This document shows positions 60,695 to 64,000 of a stretch of 64,000 bases of DNA, piece by piece (position 1 is the stretch's first letter; the number at the start of each line of letters is the position of its first letter). The translations under genes were made by a program, and so were the position numbers. The notes below the pieces were generated by a model. It was not told the DNA's origin. It saw only the letters and a list, made by a program, of their open reading frames with translations, and made no database searches. This DNA is from Christensenella sp964438705 (GTDB lineage Bacteria > Bacillota > Clostridia > Christensenellales > Christensenellaceae), in assembly GCA_964438705.1 (NCBI GenBank), contig CAYTKQ010000016.1:4014-68013 (forward strand), written 5' to 3'.

Positions 60695-61762
60695 CTATTC
60701 GACACAAATCACCCCTTTTATTTTGTCTTCCTGCGACTCTTGCATAAACGCAATTCCCTTCTCTGCGTCGCTCAGAGAAAAGCGGTGTGTTATTAACGGA
60801 CTTAAATCAATCATATTTGTATCTAGTGCGTTAATCACATTTGGCCAGATCTGGCCTGTCAGCCAAGAAAATTTGATTGTCCTGCTGCTTTGTATGGCTT
60901 CCAGAACCGGTATTTCCAGAATATCCCTTTCCCCAGGCAACCCGAAATATACAATCGTCGACCCGCCCGCCGAAACATCCAACGCCGACTGCAGCGCCGG
61001 CATTGCATTTGTGGGAACAATGACCTTTTGAGCCATTAGGCCGTTCGTCAGTTCCGCAATTTTTGCAGGCACATCTTCGCAATAATACTGGGATTTTTCA
61101 TCCCCGCTGTTTAGTACGACGTCCGCTCCACATCTAAGCCCAACCTGTAGCGGATAATCGAATATTCCGACCAGTACAACTCTGCCTGCGCCGCGCGCCT
61201 TCGCAATCTGTACCATCATGAGCCCAATTGCGCCCGGTCCGATTACAACCACCGTATCTCCCAACTCAATATCCAAGCTGGTAATGCCATGCGTCGCACA
61301 TGCAAGCGGTTCTGTCATTGCGCCATATTCATACGATACTCTTTCGCCAAGTTTAAATACATTGGTATAATCCACTTTAACATATTCAGCCAAGGCTCCG
61401 TTTACACTGACCCCGGGTACTTTGGACTGTTTGCATAGATTAAACATACCCTTTTTGCAATAGACGCACGAATTACACGGCTGCACAGGATTGCATGTAA
61501 CCCTGTCACCTACGCCAAGAAGCCCTAGACGCTGTACCTCGCTTCCCATTTCCACGATATCCCCGCTGAATTCATGTCCCAATACCAGCGGTCCTTTTCC
61601 ACTCAGAGTGTCAAGCGGACTATGTCCATAATAGTAGGAAATATCCGATCCGCAAATTCCGCAGACCCTTACCTTGATCAGAACTTGCCTGTCGCCGATT
61701 TGCGGAATATCTATTTCTTCCAGCCTCATTTTCCCTGCTTCGTAAAAAACCTGGGCTTTCAT
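60695..61762 (-). CDS. Zinc-dependent dehydrogenase (MDR), sorbitol dehydrogenase-like
   Basis: 355 residues from the ATG at 61762 (AAAGGGAAG upstream), which overlaps the end of the epimerase gene. CGSD, GHE, the structural site CNSCVYCKKGMFNLC and the Rossmann GPGAIGLM are present. The FSWLTGQIWPNVINAL segment near the C-terminus is unlike the other dehydrogenases here. Co-directional with two TIM-barrel epimerase genes upstream. Probably oxidises a polyol or sugar. Confidence 0.92.
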   Translation of the reverse strand: MKAQVFYEAGKMRLEEIDIPQIGDRQVLIKVRVCGICGSDISYYYGHSPLDTLSGKGPLVLGHEFSGDIVEMGSEVQRLGLLGVGDRVTCNPVQPCNSCVYCKKGMFNLCKQSKVPGVSVNGALAEYVKVDYTNVFKLGERVSYEYGAMTEPLACATHGITSLDIELGDTVVVIGPGAIGLMMVQIAKARGAGRVVLVGIFDYPLQVGLRCGADVVLNSGDEKSQYYCEDVPAKIAELTNGLMAQKVIVPTNAMPALQSALDVSAGGSTIVYFGLPGERDILEIPVLEAIQSSRTIKFSWLTGQIWPNVINALDTNMIDLSPLITHRFSLSDAEKGIAFMQESQEDKIKGVICVE

Positions 61763-61775
61763 CTTCCCTTTCAAT

Positions 61776-62681
61776 TCAAACTTCCTCCAAACAATATTTC
61801 GCGTTAAGCCGATCGACAAACTGCTTGCAATCCTCCGTAACCGCCCATGCGTCCGGCCAGAAGCACAAATCGATTTCCCACCAGTTATTTTTGTAATTTG
61901 CTTTATCTATAAGTGCCGGAATTATCCGGTCAAAATCGAGTACTCCCTGCCCAAACGGCGCGTGCGTACTTGTATCGTTGTCGTGCATCGTATTATCTGA
62001 ATCAATGAGATGAACGATTCCAATCATGTCTCTGACCATCTCGATAAATTCCAGAACGCCGCCCTGCAGAATCTCTTTTTCTCCAATCTGTCGCGCCGCG
62101 TTTACTGCACACATTTGCGCATGACAGGTGTCAAACATTAAGGAAAAATTCTTTTCGTCCACCGTTTGATATACTTCTATCACTTCACTCGGCTTGTTCA
62201 GCATAAAACCCGGTTCAAATTCCCAAACGACATCAATTCCCTCCGTTGCTGCGTATACACTGATTCTTTTCAGAAATTCGAAGATTCTTTCCTTACATTC
62301 CGCATAATCCATCCCCTTCGGAACAATCGGCGGGATACACGAATCCATGCGGATCGTTCGAAATTCGCAATCTACCATCATTTGGATCGTCTTTTCGAAG
62401 TATCTCATAAACTGATCAAATTCCATCACCGGATTCGCCTGCTCAATACATGCCGTATAACAAAGCACCTCCAGGCCTGCGTCCGCAATCTTCCTTTTGA
62501 GCGCCTTTCGCGAACCTATATCCGGGTAATCCTCCCAATATCCATGCGGTCGGAATCCGCCAATGCTGATCCCATCGAACCCTAGCTTTGCCACTTTTTC
62601 CAGAACGACATCCAGCGGAACTGGCCGATCCTGATATGGGCCAAAACAATATGCCCAGCTTCCAATCGATATTTTTTTCAT
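61776..62681 (-). CDS. Sugar phosphate isomerase/epimerase (TIM barrel)
   Basis: 301 residues. Barrel features with metal ligands: DVVWEFEPGFM (Glu), LMFDTCHAQMCA (Asp and His), GIVHLIDSDN (His-x-x-Asp) and NWWEIDLCFWP (Glu). AAGGGG lies ahead of the ATG. It is a distant paralogue of the epimerase gene just upstream (62707) and overlaps the dehydrogenase start. It likely interconverts ketose or keto-sugar isomers; substrate unknown. Confidence 0.9.
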   Translation of the reverse strand: MKKISIGSWAYCFGPYQDRPVPLDVVLEKVAKLGFDGISIGGFRPHGYWEDYPDIGSRKALKRKIADAGLEVLCYTACIEQANPVMEFDQFMRYFEKTIQMMVDCEFRTIRMDSCIPPIVPKGMDYAECKERIFEFLKRISVYAATEGIDVVWEFEPGFMLNKPSEVIEVYQTVDEKNFSLMFDTCHAQMCAVNAARQIGEKEILQGGVLEFIEMVRDMIGIVHLIDSDNTMHDNDTSTHAPFGQGVLDFDRIIPALIDKANYKNNWWEIDLCFWPDAWAVTEDCKQFVDRLNAKYCLEEV

Positions 62682-62706
62682 GTTCTCTTCCCCTTGGTGA
62701 TGTTCG

Positions 62707-63546
62707 TTACATATACTTTCTAATATATTTGCAGCCTTCTATTGCGATGATATCGTCGTATTCTGCAAACGGCCTCCATAGGTGAAGCCGCGCAATAAGC
62801 CCCGGCACGCTCTGGTTGAACGCTTCAATGTTAAGCCAGCCGTCATATCCGATTTCACGAATGGTCTGGAAAAGCTCAGGGTATACCGCAGGCCCCGTTC
62901 CCGGTATTCCACGGGTGTTTTCCGATATATGAATATGCTTTATCCGTTTTCCAGCCTTTTTCCATGCTCCCTGAATATCCAATTCCTCAATGTTCCCGTG
63001 GTGTGTATCCGCGTGTATTCCAAAGTTTTCGTGGTTTACCATATCTACAATCTCGATCGCCTGATCAATCGTATTCACAAAATAGGTTTCGAATCGGTTA
63101 ATTGGTTCGCCAGCCAACACCACATTGTTTTCTTTTGCATAGGGCGCGAGTTTTGTAAATGTTTCCGCACACCATTCTTTTTCCTGCCGTGTCGGTCCTT
63201 CTCCAGTAAATCTTCCAAGTCCTTGATACATCGGCCCCGCAATGACATTCGCCCCCAATACGGCAGCTTTATCAATGCACCGTTTTATATAGTCGACCGC
63301 CGCACCACGCAGCCTTTTCTCCGGGTTGATCGGATCGGCTACAGTGGCAGGCAATGCGACGATTCCCGCCGCGCCCATGTCTATTTTTTTCAACTCCGCC
63401 GCGATTTCTTCCACATCCTGCATTTCCATATCGTCCAGTGATAATTCAATTCCATCAAAACCCCATTCCTTGATTTGGCGAATGAGCGGAATATGCTTTC
63501 GAGTAGGCATATCTGTCCATAGTAATAAATTCATTCCTACTTTCAT
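62707..63546 (-). CDS. Sugar phosphate isomerase/epimerase, ketose 3-epimerase-like
   Basis: 279 residues. MKVGMNLLLWTDMPT, VVLAGEPINRFETYFVNT (Glu), FGIHADTHHGNIEE (Asp and His), IKHIHISENTRGIPGTG and WLNIEAFNQ (Glu) match the D-tagatose/D-psicose 3-epimerase group closely, including the EPINRxE signature. AGGAG lies ahead of the ATG. First gene of the long minus-strand region, behind a good promoter at 63606-63634. Confidence 0.92.
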   Translation of the reverse strand: MKVGMNLLLWTDMPTRKHIPLIRQIKEWGFDGIELSLDDMEMQDVEEIAAELKKIDMGAAGIVALPATVADPINPEKRLRGAAVDYIKRCIDKAAVLGANVIAGPMYQGLGRFTGEGPTRQEKEWCAETFTKLAPYAKENNVVLAGEPINRFETYFVNTIDQAIEIVDMVNHENFGIHADTHHGNIEELDIQGAWKKAGKRIKHIHISENTRGIPGTGPAVYPELFQTIREIGYDGWLNIEAFNQSVPGLIARLHLWRPFAEYDDIIAIEGCKYIRKYM

Positions 63547-63604
63547 TCTGTTTCTCCTAGATTTGTTTAAAGAGTAATTGTAATTTGTTTATAACGTCTA
63601 TATT

Positions 63605-63634
63605 ATTTATATCATTAATTAATATAAATTTCAA
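63605..63634 (-). promoter_or_regulatory. Promoter with embedded inverted repeat
   Basis: On the minus strand TTGAAA (63629-63634), 17 nt, TATAAA (63606-63611). The 8-bp inverted repeat ATTTATAT (63605-63612) and ATATAAAT (63622-63629) covers the -10 and the spacer up to the -35, as expected for a repressor site. One of the two LacI proteins downstream is a candidate binder. Confidence 0.6.
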
Positions 63635-63909
63635 TAGTTAATTTTATTTTAACATATTAATATTTTGTTGTCGCAAATTCCAGACTCCAAATTCATTCCT
63701 TCACATCATTGACTATACTGCCGGATAAAATTATTTAGGGCATCACGAAATACAGGTCAATGACGAGGATTATGCTACGGTTGCCGCGCCGTCGCAAACA
63801 ACATCCGGCATCGCAACGGTGCTGACAGTTCTCATCGCGTTTGGCCGCTTGATTGCGCTATCGCTAAAAGTCTTACCAAAACCAAGGCAATATTTACGAA
63901 CATACACAA

Positions 63910-63949
63910 ACACCGCAGGAAAAGCAATCCATTGCTTTTCCTGCGGTGT
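63910..63949. repeat. Near-perfect 19-bp palindrome
   Basis: ACACCGCAGGAAAAGCAAT (63910-63928) is mirrored at 63931-63949 with 2 nt between. In RNA this makes a very stable hairpin. It may be a repeated intergenic palindrome of this genome or a transcript end. Confidence 0.6.
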
Positions 63950-63963
63950 CAGACTGTCGAAAA

Positions 63964-63988
63964 AGTCAACCAAAAGGTTGGCTTTTTT
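63964..63988. terminator. Bidirectional terminator-like hairpin
   Basis: AGTCAACC-aaaa-GGTTGGCT is followed by TTTTTT on the plus strand and by TTTTT on the minus strand. No plus-strand gene is near, so it probably ends a minus-strand gene lying beyond the window. Confidence 0.6.
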
Positions 63989-64000
63989 GTTAGAATAGAT

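Larger units (their letters stand above)
63547..64000. other. Right-edge intergenic region
   Basis: 454 nt with no convincing gene. It holds the epimerase promoter (63605-63634), a 19-bp palindrome (63910-63949) and a bidirectional terminator-like hairpin (63964-63983). A 67-codon minus-strand frame spans the palindrome and is probably not coding. Confidence 0.5.

Noticed and set aside
63770..63973. Minus-strand 67-codon frame at the right edge
   Set aside because: It reads through the long palindrome, has no good ribosome binding site and shows no family match.
1..64000. CRISPR array, prophage or rRNA operon
   Set aside because: No regularly spaced direct repeats, phage structural genes or rRNA signatures were seen on either strand.

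Overview
The window reads as chromosomal DNA of an anaerobic, low-to-mid GC member of the Bacillota (Clostridia-like). The reasons are AGGAGG-type ribosome binding sites, TTGACA-17-TATAAT-type promoters, a glycyl radical enzyme with its activase, YesM/YesN-type two-component proteins, several ribose-type ABC importers and a clostridial-looking set of small conserved proteins. The species cannot be named from the sequence alone.

Layout. 1-3.2 kb: a reductase/glycerate kinase pair (cut by the left edge) and a carboxylesterase on the minus strand. 3.3-9.3 kb: a housekeeping-like stretch with a small Cys-rich protein, an acetate/succinate-type transporter, a chemoreceptor, two small proteins, an elongator tRNA-Met and prfB. 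9.25-10.4 kb: a small graveyard of broken genes (an IS1182-like stub, a deleted IS3-family element and a fragment of a SIS-domain sugar isomerase). 10.5-63.5 kb: a very large carbohydrate/polyol island, nearly all on the minus strand.

The island falls into modules. (a) 10.5-19.2 kb: metallo-hydrolase, URO-D-like protein, lipoprotein, ATPase-permease fusion, permease and split transketolase. (b) 19.4-25.1 kb: URO-D-like protein, Zn alcohol dehydrogenase, a MITE-like element, SDR, transaldolase and SDR. (c) 25.1-29.7 kb: sugar isomerase, hydroxyacid dehydrogenase, SDR, glycerate kinase and a GntR regulator. TGTATACA operators are seen at the promoters of both (b) and (c). (d) 30.0-34.5 kb: glycyl radical enzyme, activase and dehydrogenase. 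(e) 34.7-44.4 kb: a ribose-type ABC importer, and divergently an orphan duplicated ABC ATPase, response regulator, histidine kinase and fucose-isomerase-like protein. (f) 44.8-48.5 kb: two dehydrogenases and a pentulose-phosphate-type epimerase, with a divergent DeoR regulator. (g) 48.5-63.5 kb: FGGY kinase, a fourth ABC importer, dehydrogenases, TIM-barrel sugar epimerases, a cupin isomerase-like protein and two tandem LacI regulators.

How the genes may work together (inference): sugars or polyols enter through ABC importers, mostly unphosphorylated. They are then oxidised and re-isomerised by six MDR dehydrogenases, four SDRs and TIM-barrel epimerases. Only one sugar kinase is present. Carbon would leave through transaldolase, transketolase, the ribulose-phosphate-type epimerase and glycerate kinases into the lower pathway. 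The glycyl radical enzyme would add a radical dehydration or cleavage step. No substrate can be fixed from sequence alone. I see no CRISPR array, prophage or rRNA.
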